DNA of 64,000 nt. Source: RYN-230 sp963793825. GTDB taxonomy: Bacteria; Actinomycetota; Actinomycetes; Streptosporangiales; Streptosporangiaceae. Below are positions 23,327-32,244 of this stretch, piece by piece. The stretch lies in contig CAWCBE010000015.1 in assembly GCA_963793825.1 (NCBI GenBank), positions 175,131 through 239,130 of the forward strand, in the 5' to 3' direction. The first letter of the stretch is position 1; every line of letters starts with the position of its first letter. The notes below the pieces were generated by a model. The model did not search any database. It saw only the letters and a list, made by a program, of their open reading frames with translations, and had not been told where the DNA came from. The position numbers and the translations under genes were made by a program.

Positions 23327-25192
23327 GTGGATCACCCGGGCGGCGCACGCCAGGCCAGGAAGTCGGTAACCGGCCCTCTCGGCCGGAGGCTCACCGTCAG
23401 CCTGGCTGCTGGGGGATTGCGTGCCGGGGGAATTCATCACTTTCGTGAACCGGTATACGCGAGAAGCCTGGCTGCGGGGCAGCCGGGGACACCCCTGCGC
23501 CGTCCAGCGTGTAGGCAGGTACGAGCTTTGGATCACGGCCCAGGGACGCCTTCGGGGATCTTCCAGCCAGCAGCGCTGGCGGAGCCCCGTCCCGGCACGG
23601 CCGAATTCGGTTCACTCCGGCCAGCCGTCGGCGCACTCCCCCCGTCCCAGCAGGCGGCCTGCGACCGTGGCCAGCTACTGCGGGCCGGTGCTCCCCGGTC
23701 ACGGACAGGCCCCCGCCGGCGGCCCGTCCCGCCGTGGCCGCTGCTGGTCGTGCTGGCCGTCCAGGCCGCCCTGTCACTTCGCCTGACCTGGTCCAACACG
23801 GCGTTCCAGGACGAGGCGCTCTACCTGCGGGCCGGGCACCTGGAGTGGGCCCGCTGGCTCCATCACGCGCCCATCCCCACCTTCCCGGCGTACTTTTCCG
23901 GCGCGCCGGTCATCTACCCGCCCGTTGGCGCGCTGGCCGACAGCCTGGGGGGCCTGGCGGCGGCCCGCTTGCTGTCGCTGGGCTTCATGCTCGGAGTCAC
24001 CAGCCTGCTGTGGTCCACCGCGGCCCGGCTGTACGGGCAGCGGGCCGCGCTCCTGGGGTCGGGATTGTTCGCGACGCTGGCCGGAACCCAGTTCCTGGGC
24101 GCCTTCGCCACCTATGACGCGATGGCGCTGCTCCTGCTCGCGCTGGCGGCCTGGCTGGGCGTCCGGTGCGCTGGCTCCCCGGCCCGGGCGAGGGCCGGGC
24201 TGCTCATCCCGGCCGGGATCGCCCTCGCCGCGGCCGATGCCACCAAGTACGCGTCGGCCCTGTACACGCCGGTCGTGATCATCGTCGTGGCGGTCGCCGT
24301 GGGGCGGCAGCGGGGCCGGGCCGCCGGGCTCGGCGCTGGCCTGATCGTGCTCGGGTCATGGCTCACGCTGACCGCCGTGGCCCTCGCCGCCGGCGGGCGG
24401 CAGTACTGGCAGGGCATCACGATCAGCACCCTGGCCCGGCCGCGGTCCGATGTGCCGGCCGCGGCCATTCTCCAGCGCGCCTACGTGTGGATGGGCCTGA
24501 TCCTGGTGCTCGCCGCGCTGGGCGCGGTCCTGGCCGCCCGGGGCGGGGGCCCGGGCCGGTTCCTGCCGGCCGTGCTGCTGGCCGCCGGCCTGCTCGCGCC
24601 GGGCTGGCAAGCCGTGCTCCACACGACGGTCAGCCTCCAGAAGCATGTCGTGTTCGGCGCCTGGTTCGCCGCCATAGCAGGCGGTTATGCCATGGCGCGG
24701 CTGAGCCGGCTGGATCCTGGCCGAGGGTGGGCCGCGGTCATGGCGCTGCCCATCGCCGCCTCGACCCTGTTCGGTTCGATGGGGCAGGCGGCCGGCCTGT
24801 ACCGGATCTGGCCCGACTCGGCGGGCGCCGTCCGGGCGCTGCGGGCCGCCGTCCCATCCCACCCGGGTCCCTATCTGGCTGAGGATTACGACGTTGAGGC
24901 CTACTACCTGCGCGGCGCGGTGGCCTGGCCGCGCTGGTCGGGCACCTACGCCTTCAGCTACCCGGGCGCCCGCCCGGGAGCCGCCTCCTACCAGGCGGCG
25001 ATCAGCCGCCACTACTTCTCGCTCGTGATCCTCGACTTTGCCGACACCGCCGGCCGCGACCGCGCCATCAGCGCGGACATGCGCCGTGCGGGCGGCTTCC
25101 ACGTCCTGGCCCGTGCTGGCCGCTTCACCATCTGGGCCGCGGGCGGACGGCCCCGGCTGCGGTCCCCGGGGAGGAACAGTGCTCGTTACTGA
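23327..25192 (+). CDS. Module A: GT-C (PMT/ArnT-like) membrane glycosyltransferase
   Basis: A multi-spanning GT-C enzyme that should move a sugar from a polyprenyl-phosphate donor to a glycan outside the membrane. After the first span (PLLVVLAVQAALSLRLTW) comes the acidic first-loop motif NTAFQDEALYLRAGHLEW, then SGAPVIYPPVGALADS, LGAFATYDAMALLLLAL, DATKYASALYTPVV, and the conserved SLQKHVVFGAWFAAIAGGYA. The C-terminal third is an outside domain with PYLAEDYDVEAYYLRG and SRHYFSLVILDFADTAGRD. The longest frame starts at GTG 23327, but the first 130 residues look non-conserved; TTG starts near 23415 or 23529 are possible. It overlaps the GT2 gene by 14 bases. Homologous to the GT-C genes of modules B and C. 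Confidence 0.85.
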   Translation: MDHPGGARQARKSVTGPLGRRLTVSLAAGGLRAGGIHHFREPVYARSLAAGQPGTPLRRPACRQVRALDHGPGTPSGIFQPAALAEPRPGTAEFGSLRPAVGALPPSQQAACDRGQLLRAGAPRSRTGPRRRPVPPWPLLVVLAVQAALSLRLTWSNTAFQDEALYLRAGHLEWARWLHHAPIPTFPAYFSGAPVIYPPVGALADSLGGLAAARLLSLGFMLGVTSLLWSTAARLYGQRAALLGSGLFATLAGTQFLGAFATYDAMALLLLALAAWLGVRCAGSPARARAGLLIPAGIALAAADATKYASALYTPVVIIVVAVAVGRQRGRAAGLGAGLIVLGSWLTLTAVALAAGGRQYWQGITISTLARPRSDVPAAAILQRAYVWMGLILVLAALGAVLAARGGGPGRFLPAVLLAAGLLAPGWQAVLHTTVSLQKHVVFGAWFAAIAGGYAMARLSRLDPGRGWAAVMALPIAASTLFGSMGQAAGLYRIWPDSAGAVRALRAAVPSHPGPYLAEDYDVEAYYLRGAVAWPRWSGTYAFSYPGARPGAASYQAAISRHYFSLVILDFADTAGRDRAISADMRRAGGFHVLARAGRFTIWAAGGRPRLRSPGRNSARY

Positions 25193-26756
25193 GCCCCCCG
25201 GAGCGCAGGAGCAGGACGTCTACCTGCCGCAGCCACCCAGCTGCGGGGAGAAGTACCAGTACTTCGGCAGCCAGCGCCGCTGGGCGTTCGGCTGGCTGCT
25301 CGTCGCCGCGACCGGGATCTTCTACGGGTACGTCCGGGTGGCCGAGCACGCCTGGGCCGTCGCCCCGCTCATGTGGCTGCTCCTCATGGTCATGGTCCCG
25401 CCGGTCGTCATCAACTTCTGGCTCCGGACCGGGCGGCCGAGGCTGACCCTGGCGGGGCACCAGGCCACCGTGGACGGCTATCGCGAGCATGGCGAGACGG
25501 TGGATGTCTTCCTGCCCAGTTGCGGGGAGCCACTGGCGCTGCTGGACAACACGTTCAGCTACGTGAGCAAGCTGAGCTGGGGCGGCGCGAAGACCGTCTA
25601 CGTGCTCGATGACTCGGCCCGGGAGCAGGTCCGTGACCTCGCCGGCCGGCACGGCTTCCGGTACATCGTCCGGCCCAGCCCGGGTGAGCTGAAGAAGGCC
25701 GGCAACCTCATCCATGCGCTGGGCATCAGCTGCGGGGACTTCATCGCCGTCATAGACGCCGATTTCGCGGTGCGGCCGGAATTCCTTTACGAGACCATGC
25801 CCTACTTCGCCGACCCGGGCGTGGGCATCGTGCAGACGGCCCAGCACTTCGAGGTGAGCCTGCGGTCAGGCACGTACATACAGCGCTATGCCGGAGCGCT
25901 ACAGGAGATCTTCTTCCGTTTCATCCAGCCGGCCCGGGACCGCTACAAGGCGGCGATCTGCGCGGGCACGAACCTCGTCTACCGCCGCACCGCCGTGCTG
26001 GCGGCGGGCGGCTTCGCCCGGGTGCCGATCGGCGAGGACGTGCATTCCGGGGTCAAGCTGGCCTGGGCCGGTTACGAGCTCCGTTACCTGCCCCTGTGCC
26101 TCGCGACGGGCGTGGCTCCCGCCGACTTCCCCTCCCTGGCCAATCAGCAGACCCGCTGGTGCCGGTCGTCCATGCTGCTGATGACAGCGAGGCATTTCCA
26201 GGAAGCACCGTTCAGCTGGAAGCAGCGCGCCGCATTCTGGGCCGCGTTCCTGTATTACATGTCATCGGCCGCGCTGCTGCTTACCGGGCCATTCCCCGCG
26301 CTCACCATGATCTGGTTCTTCCCGCACCGCATCTACCCTCATAATTACCTGCCGATGCTGCCCGCCTTCGCCGCGACCTTCTTCGTGTTCCCGGCTCTCA
26401 GCCGCGGCTGGCGGCCTACCATTTACCGGGTCTGCGTGATCAATTCATGCTGCCACCTGTACGCCATCTGGTACGCACTCCGGGGAAACGTGGCCGAGTG
26501 GGTGCCGACCGGCGCCGCACGCCGCGGGGGGCAGGTGCCCATGGCCGTGAACCGGATCCTGTGCACCTGGATCGTGCTGATCCAGGGACTTCTCTGGTCG
26601 GGCCTGGTACTGCGCGTGCTTCAGTCCGGCTGGCATCCGTACTGGGCCACCGCCGTGCTGGGCGCGGTGCAGCTCTACATGCTGGCGCCGTTGATGACCC
26701 CGGGCAAGGGCATCTGGCGGCGCCCCCACCACGAGCCTGCGGAGGTAGCAGCGTGA
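25179..26756 (+). CDS. Module A: cellulose-synthase-like GT2
   Basis: A 525-residue processive membrane glycosyltransferase. Two N-terminal spans lead to the GT-A domain with TVDVFLPSCGEPLALL, first Asp motif VYVLDDSARE, DxD-type FIAVIDADFAVRPEFL, the GEDVHSGVKLAWAGYELRYL motif in the TED position, and QQTRWCRSS (QxxRW). Several spans follow. There is no PilZ domain, so regulation by cyclic di-GMP is not indicated. Such enzymes polymerise a beta-linked glucan or mannan and pass it through the membrane. GTG 25179 has GGGGAGG 4 nt upstream and overlaps the GT-C stop; the stop overlaps the next GTG (GTGA). Exactly as long as the module C copy. Confidence 0.93.
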   Translation: MLVTEPPGAQEQDVYLPQPPSCGEKYQYFGSQRRWAFGWLLVAATGIFYGYVRVAEHAWAVAPLMWLLLMVMVPPVVINFWLRTGRPRLTLAGHQATVDGYREHGETVDVFLPSCGEPLALLDNTFSYVSKLSWGGAKTVYVLDDSAREQVRDLAGRHGFRYIVRPSPGELKKAGNLIHALGISCGDFIAVIDADFAVRPEFLYETMPYFADPGVGIVQTAQHFEVSLRSGTYIQRYAGALQEIFFRFIQPARDRYKAAICAGTNLVYRRTAVLAAGGFARVPIGEDVHSGVKLAWAGYELRYLPLCLATGVAPADFPSLANQQTRWCRSSMLLMTARHFQEAPFSWKQRAAFWAAFLYYMSSAALLLTGPFPALTMIWFFPHRIYPHNYLPMLPAFAATFFVFPALSRGWRPTIYRVCVINSCCHLYAIWYALRGNVAEWVPTGAARRGGQVPMAVNRILCTWIVLIQGLLWSGLVLRVLQSGWHPYWATAVLGAVQLYMLAPLMTPGKGIWRRPHHEPAEVAA

Positions 26757-27766
26757 CCCGTACCGGCCAGGCAGGCAGCGGCCGTGCGATGCGGCACCAG
26801 GGCGGCCGGCGGCCGCGGCGGTCCAGGCGGCTGGCCGCGGCCGGCGCCGCCATCATCGCCGCGGCGGCGGTGACCGCGGCCGTTATCGTGCACGGCCGGC
26901 CGGGCCAGCGGACCGGGCCGCTGCCGGTCCCGCTCCCCGCCGCCGCCGGGTCCTACCTAGGCGTGTATGCGCACGGCACGCCGGCCTCCTACGCCGGGGT
27001 GACAGCATTCAAGGCCGCCACCGGGACCCGGCCCGACGTCGTCATGTATTACAGCGGCTGGTTCGTGCCCTTCCCGGTGGGGTTCGCCACGACCGCGGCC
27101 AATGACGGCGCGGCGCCACTGGTCCAGATGGACCCGGACGGGGTGGACCTGACCCGGATCGCCTCCGGACGGTACGACGGCTACCTGAGCCAGTACGCGG
27201 AAGCCGTCCGGGCCTACCGGCACCCGGTGATCCTGAGCTTCGGCCACGAGATGAACGGCAACTGGTACTCGTGGGGTCACGGGCATACCTCCCCGGCCGT
27301 TTTCGCCCGGGCCTGGCGGCATATCGTCACCCTGTTCCGGGCCCTGGGCGCCCGGAACGTGACCTGGCTGTGGACGGTCAACATCATCAACAACACGCAC
27401 GGCGGGGCAATCCCCAGCCCGGCGGCGTGGTGGCCCGGCAGTTCCTACGTGAACTGGGTCGGCATCGACGGCTACTACCTCAAGCCATCCTGGAAGTTCG
27501 CCCCCCTGTTCGGGCCCACCATCGCCGCCGTGCACCGGCTGACTCTGGACCCGATACTCATCGCCGAGACCGGCGCGGTGCCGGCCGCAGGCCAGCCAGC
27601 CAAGATCGCCGACCTGTTCACCGGGGTGCACGAGTACGGGCTGCTCGGGTTCGTCTGGTTCAACGCGACCAACTCCGTGGGCCTGCCGTTCGGCATCAGC
27701 AGCCCGGCGGCGCTGGCCGCGTTCCGCAACGGCGCTGCCCGCACCTATACCAGGGCTGGCTCGTGA
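26753..27766 (+). CDS. Module A: membrane-anchored GH26 glycanase (first copy)
   Basis: 337 residues. A basic N-terminus and a single span (AAAGAAIIAAAAVTAAVIVH) precede an outside GH26 (beta/alpha)8 domain beginning GSYLGVYAHGTPASYAG. The acid/base Glu is in VILSFGHEMNGNWYSWG and the probable nucleophile Glu in PILIAETGAVP; NVTWLWTVNIIN and WVGIDGYY line the cleft. GH26 enzymes cut beta-1,4-mannan or mixed-linkage beta-glucan. Here, fused to an anchor and translated with a synthase, it likely trims or edits the polymer made by the module. GTG 26753 overlaps the GT2 stop and has GGAGG upstream. Confidence 0.9.
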   Translation: MTRTGQAGSGRAMRHQGGRRPRRSRRLAAAGAAIIAAAAVTAAVIVHGRPGQRTGPLPVPLPAAAGSYLGVYAHGTPASYAGVTAFKAATGTRPDVVMYYSGWFVPFPVGFATTAANDGAAPLVQMDPDGVDLTRIASGRYDGYLSQYAEAVRAYRHPVILSFGHEMNGNWYSWGHGHTSPAVFARAWRHIVTLFRALGARNVTWLWTVNIINNTHGGAIPSPAAWWPGSSYVNWVGIDGYYLKPSWKFAPLFGPTIAAVHRLTLDPILIAETGAVPAAGQPAKIADLFTGVHEYGLLGFVWFNATNSVGLPFGISSPAALAAFRNGAARTYTRAGS

Positions 27767-27802
27767 CCGGACGGGGCACGCGTGTTAGTCCCAGGGGATC
27801 AG

Positions 27803-28834
27803 GTGACCACGGTTTCCGCTGACTCACGGCGCACCAGGGGAAGCGGCCACCGGCCCGGCCTGCGCCGCATCCGGGGCCGGCGGCCCCGGATGGCCGCGGC
27901 CGGCGCCACCGCCGCGGCCCTGGCCCTCGCCCTCGCCCTCGCCGTCCTGGTGTACGTCACGGGGCGGCCGGCCCGCGATGCGCCGCGGCCGCCGGGCGCA
28001 CCGGGCCCGCTGCCGACCACGCCCGGGTCCTATCTGGGGGTGTACCAGCCGGGAGTCCCGGGCTCGTACGCCCCGGTGACCTCGTTCACGGCGCTGACCG
28101 GGGTCAGGCCCCGGCTCGTGGTCTATTACAGCGGATGGTTCGAACCCTTCAAGGCCGGGTTCGCGGCCGCCGTCGCCGCGCACGGCGGCGTGCCGCTCGT
28201 GCAGGTCGACCCCAGCGGCATCCGCCTGGCCGCGATCGCGTCGGGGCAGTACGACTCATACCTGAGGGGCTACGCCGCGGCCGTCCGCGCCTACCGCCGC
28301 CCCGTCGTCCTGAGCTTCGGCCACGAGATGAACGCCGGCTGGTACTCGTGGGGCTACCGCCAGGCCTCGCCGGCCATGTTCGTGGCCGCCTGGCGGCACA
28401 TCGTCACGCTGTTCCGCGCCGCCGGGGCCCGGAACGCCACCTGGCAGTGGACGGTGAACGTCATCGACGAGACGCAGCGCGGCCGGATCCCCCGCCCGGG
28501 CCCGTGGTGGCCCGGCCGTTCCTACGTGAACTGGGTCGGCATCGACGGCTATTACTACCGCCGGTCCTGGACCTTTGCCTCGTTGTTCGGGCCGACCATC
28601 ACCGCGGTGCGGGAGCTGACCGGGGCACCGGTGCTCATCTCCGAAACGTCCGCGCTGCCAGCCGCGGACCAGCCCGGGAAGCTGGCCCAGCTGTTCGCCG
28701 GCATCCGCCTCTACGGCCTGCTCGGGATGGTCTGGTTCGACTCCGGCCACCACGGGGCCTGGCGCCTGTCCAGTCCCGCGGCCATCACCGCGTTCCGCCG
28801 GGGGGCCACGACGTTGCGGCCGGCTCAGCCATGA
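27803..28834 (+). CDS. Module A: membrane-anchored GH26 glycanase (second copy)
   Basis: 343 residues, clearly a paralogue of the preceding gene. It has an Arg-rich N-terminus, a span (AAAGATAAALALALALAVLV), then a GH26 domain with GSYLGVYQPGVPGSYAPV, VVLSFGHEMNAGWYSWGYR, ATWQWTVNVIDE, WVGIDGYYYRRSW and PVLISETSALP. Both catalytic Glu positions are kept. GTG 27803 has AGGGGA 4-5 nt upstream; GTG 27782 is an in-frame alternative. Its stop overlaps the ATG of the next GT-C gene (ATGA at 28831), which ties modules A and B into one transcript. Only module A has two GH26 genes, probably from a local duplication. Confidence 0.9.
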   Translation: MTTVSADSRRTRGSGHRPGLRRIRGRRPRMAAAGATAAALALALALAVLVYVTGRPARDAPRPPGAPGPLPTTPGSYLGVYQPGVPGSYAPVTSFTALTGVRPRLVVYYSGWFEPFKAGFAAAVAAHGGVPLVQVDPSGIRLAAIASGQYDSYLRGYAAAVRAYRRPVVLSFGHEMNAGWYSWGYRQASPAMFVAAWRHIVTLFRAAGARNATWQWTVNVIDETQRGRIPRPGPWWPGRSYVNWVGIDGYYYRRSWTFASLFGPTITAVRELTGAPVLISETSALPAADQPGKLAQLFAGIRLYGLLGMVWFDSGHHGAWRLSSPAAITAFRRGATTLRPAQP

Positions 28835-30669
28835 TGGCCAGGCGCCGCGGGCAGGCCCGCGCGGGCCAGGCCCCCGGCCCGCGCGTGGGCGGCCACGCCG
28901 CCGGGGCCCCGGGGGGGACCGGCCTCACCCCGGCCGGGGGGCCGGCGGACGCGGCCCGGCCAGCCGCCTCGTCCCAGGCAGCCGCGCTGGCCGCCCTGCT
29001 CAGCCTGGCGCCCCCCGCCACGCCGGCACCGCCCCCCGCCACGCCGGCACCGCCCCCCGCCACACCGGCGCCGCCCGTCGCCGCACCGGCACCGACCCCT
29101 GCCACGGCACTCCGGGGCCGCCGGGCCAGGAAGCAGCCGGGGGCGGCCCAGGCCGGCCACGCGCACGCCCCTGACCTCCGGCTCACCCTGCTGATCGCGA
29201 TCCTGACCGTCCAGGCGGTGCTGTCACTGCGGCTGGTCTGGACTAACACGGCCTATATCGATGAGGCCACCTACCTGTGGGCCGGTCATCTGGAGATCGC
29301 CCATTGGCTGCACGGCGCCCCGGTACCCCCGTTCCAGACCTGGCTGTCGGGCGCGCCCGTCATCTACCCGCCGGTCGCGGCGGTGGCGGACAGCGTGGGC
29401 GGCCTGATCGCCGGACGGCTGCTCAGCCTGGCCCTCATGACCGGCGCCACCGTCCTGCTCTGGAATGCCACCTCCCGGCTGTTCGGCGACCGGGCCGCGT
29501 TCTTCGCCGCGGCCCTGTTCGCTGTCCTCGGCCCGACGCAGTTCCTCGGCGCGCTGGCCACCTACGACGCCATGGCGCTGTTCCTCCTGGCCGCCTCGGC
29601 CTGGTGCGTCGTGGCCGCCCAGGATCGGGACGACTCCACCCTGCTGCTGGTGGCGGGGACGGTCCTGCTGGCGCTGGCGAACGCCACCAAGTACGCGACG
29701 GCGCTGTTCGATCCGGTCGTATTCGCGCTCGCGGGGCTGGTCATCGCGCGCCAGCGCGGTACCAAGCCGGGCCTGGGCCGGGCCGGGTACCTGGCCGCCA
29801 GCGTGACCGCCCTGGTCGCGACCCTGCTGGCGCTCGGTGGCCCGCTGTACATGGCGGGCATCATGTACACCACGCTGGGCCGGGCCGCCGGTGACAACCC
29901 GCCGGTGCTAGTGCTGGAAGACGCGTGGAAGTGGGCGGGCGCGCTGTGGGTCGTGGCCTGGCTCGGGGTGATCATCTGCCTGCTGCGCGGCCCGAGGGGC
30001 CACGCACCGCTGCTGGCCCTGCTGGCCGCGGCCGGCCTGCTCGCACCGCTGGAGCAAGCGCGCATCCACACGGTCACCTCCCTCCATAAGCACGTGGACT
30101 TCGGCGCCTGGCTCGCCGCCCCGGCGGCCGGCTACGCGCTGGCCCGGCTGTCCCGGATCAGCAGGCGGAGGGCGCTGAGCGTCCCGGCCGCCGGGCTGGT
30201 CGCGGCGGCGGCCGTCGTGCCCGTGGCCAGCCTCGGGGCCGCGCAGGCCCGGGCCCTGTTCCAGGGCTGGCCGGCCACCGCCCCGGTCATCGCCAGGCTC
30301 CGTGCCCTGACCCGGTCGTACCCCGGGAACTACCTGGCCGAGGACTACGACATCCCGGCCTATTACCTGCAGGCCAGCGTCCCCGAACAGCGATGGTCCA
30401 ACACCTGGTACTTCTCCTACGCCCGGCCCGGCCGCCGCCACGCCCTGACCGGGGCGGCCGCTTACCGGGCGGCCATCGCGCGGCATTACTTCTCGCTCGT
30501 CGTCCTGGACTTCGGGGCGACGCCCACCATGGATAGCCGGATCAGCGCCGACGTGGAGCAGGCCGGCGGATATCACCTGGCGGCGGTGGTCCATTCCTCG
30601 TCCCAGTCCTACACGATCTGGGCCTACGGGCCGCCTGATGAGCGGGGGCGGCGGCATGGCCACCGCTGA
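28831..30669 (+). CDS. Module B: GT-C membrane glycosyltransferase
   Basis: 612 residues. The first 125 are a cytoplasmic Ala/Pro-rich tail with a 21-bp repeat (PPATPAP units, about 29011-29080), longer than in the sister genes. The GT-C core then follows: LTLLIAILTVQAVLSLRLVW, acidic loop motif NTAYIDEATYLWAGHLEIAH, GAPVIYPPVAAVADS, LGALATYDAMALFLLAA, NATKYATALFDPVV, SLHKHVDFGAWLAAPAAGYA and the outside part with NYLAEDYDIPAYYLQA and HYFSLVVLDFGATPTMDS. The predicted role is transfer of a lipid-linked sugar to the polymer made by the neighbouring synthase. ATG 28831 (then ATG 28834) overlaps the upstream stop; the 3' end overlaps the next gene by 14 bases. Confidence 0.9.
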   Translation: MMARRRGQARAGQAPGPRVGGHAAGAPGGTGLTPAGGPADAARPAASSQAAALAALLSLAPPATPAPPPATPAPPPATPAPPVAAPAPTPATALRGRRARKQPGAAQAGHAHAPDLRLTLLIAILTVQAVLSLRLVWTNTAYIDEATYLWAGHLEIAHWLHGAPVPPFQTWLSGAPVIYPPVAAVADSVGGLIAGRLLSLALMTGATVLLWNATSRLFGDRAAFFAAALFAVLGPTQFLGALATYDAMALFLLAASAWCVVAAQDRDDSTLLLVAGTVLLALANATKYATALFDPVVFALAGLVIARQRGTKPGLGRAGYLAASVTALVATLLALGGPLYMAGIMYTTLGRAAGDNPPVLVLEDAWKWAGALWVVAWLGVIICLLRGPRGHAPLLALLAAAGLLAPLEQARIHTVTSLHKHVDFGAWLAAPAAGYALARLSRISRRRALSVPAAGLVAAAAVVPVASLGAAQARALFQGWPATAPVIARLRALTRSYPGNYLAEDYDIPAYYLQASVPEQRWSNTWYFSYARPGRRHALTGAAAYRAAIARHYFSLVVLDFGATPTMDSRISADVEQAGGYHLAAVVHSSSQSYTIWAYGPPDERGRRHGHR

Positions 30670-32244
30670 GCGCACGCTGCCGAGCCGGGGTCCCGGCCGG
30701 CACCGCAGGCACGGGGTGGTGCTGCCGGCCGCGCCATCCGATCAGGAGAAGACGGGGTACGCTGACCGGAACCTGGCCCTCATCGTCATCCCGTCGCTGG
30801 CCAGTTTCGCCGCGCTGCTGATCAGCCAGAGCCGGTTCGTGTTCCTCAGCCCGGCCTTCACCTGGGCGTTCCTGCCCTTTGTCGCCTTCACCATCGCGTA
30901 CTTCATCATCTCGCTGGGCGTCAACGTGGGGACACCCCGCTTCGACCTGGCCGCTCACGACCGGCAGGCCGCTTCCTGGCGGCCGGGCCAGTACCCGACC
31001 CTGGACATCTTCCTGCCGGTCTGCGGCGAGCCGCTGACGGTGCTGCACAACACCTGGGTGCACGTTTTCGAGCTGGTCCGGGCCTACCCGGGGACGGCCA
31101 CCGGCTACGTGCTTGACGACAGCGCGGACGGTGACCTGCAGGCCATGGCCGCCGACTTCGGCTTCAGCTACCTGGTGCGCCCGGACCGGGGCTGGATGAA
31201 GAAGGCCGGCAACCTGAGGTTCGGGTTCTCCCGCTCGTCCGGCGAGTTCATCCTGATCCTGGACGCCGACTTCGCCCCGCGCGCTGACCTGGCCACCGAG
31301 ATGCTCCCGTATTTCGAGGCTGACCCGTCGCTGGGCATCGTGCAGTCCCCGCAGTACTTCCGGACCCGCCGTCACATGTCCTGGATGGAACGGGGGCCGG
31401 CGCGGTGCAGGAACTGTTCTACCGGCTGGTGCAGGTCTCCCGGGACCGTCACGATGGCTCGATATGCGTCGGCTCGTGCGCGATCTACCGCCGGGCCGCC
31501 CTGGCGGTCAACGGCGGCACGACACTGATCGAGCACTCCGAGGACGTGCATACCGGGTTCGACCTCCGCCGCGCGGGCTGGGGCCTGCGCTAGATCCCGG
31601 TGCCCCTGGCCGCCGGGCTGTGCCCGTCGGACCCTGACTCGTTCCTGACCCAGCAGTACCGGTGGTGCGCAGGCTCCATGTCGCTGCTCGCGTCCAGGAA
31701 GTTCTGGGCCACGCGGATGCCGTGGCGGACCCGCGGCTGCTACCTGTCGGGATTCTGCTATTACCTGCACACCGCCCTGTTCACGTTCGCCGCGCCCGCC
31801 GTGCCGCTGGTCATGCTGATCGTCCTCCCGCGGCAGGTCCGCCTGGCGAACTACCTGTTCATCGCCCCGTCGATGATCTACAACTTCATTGTCTTCCCGG
31901 CCTGGCACCACTGCCGGTTCGGCCTCTCGGCGTTCATGGCCAAGCTGCTGTACGGATGGTCCCATCTGTTCGCCCTGTGGGACATGTGCCGCGGCAGGCG
32001 CCAGGGCTGGCAGGCCACCGGGGAAGGCAAGCGGAAGTCCGGCACGCGCCGGATCTGGCTCGGCGTGGCGCTGTGGAACGGCGGCACCGGTCTGGCCTGG
32101 GTGACGCTGGCGGCGTGGCACCTGGCCCGAAACGGCCGTGCCTTCCTGCCTCTCCTCGCGACCGGCATCTTCGCCTGCGCGGTCACGGCGATGGCCCTGG
32201 GCTCGCGCCCCAACCACGCCCGGATCATCGGAAGAGCGTCCTAG
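30656..32244 (+). pseudogene. Module B: cellulose-synthase-like GT2, frameshift plus internal stop
   Basis: The first part, from ATG 30656, is intact through CGEPLTVLHNTWVH, TGYVLDDSADGD, KKAGNLRFGFSRSSGEFILI and LDADFAPRADL to SWMERG. At the G5 run 31392-31396 one G is missing: adding it restores GAGAVQELFYRLVQVSRDR. That frame then meets TAG at 31591-31593, exactly where the module C copy has Tyr (RAGWGLR-stop-IPVPLAAGLCPSD). Past it the frame is open to 32244 with QQYRWCAGSMSLLAS and several spans. There are two independent lesions. Either the gene is dead, or one or both are sequencing errors. Without errors the product would be about 529 residues like its sisters. The stop is followed at once by ATG of the GH26 gene. 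Confidence 0.85.
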
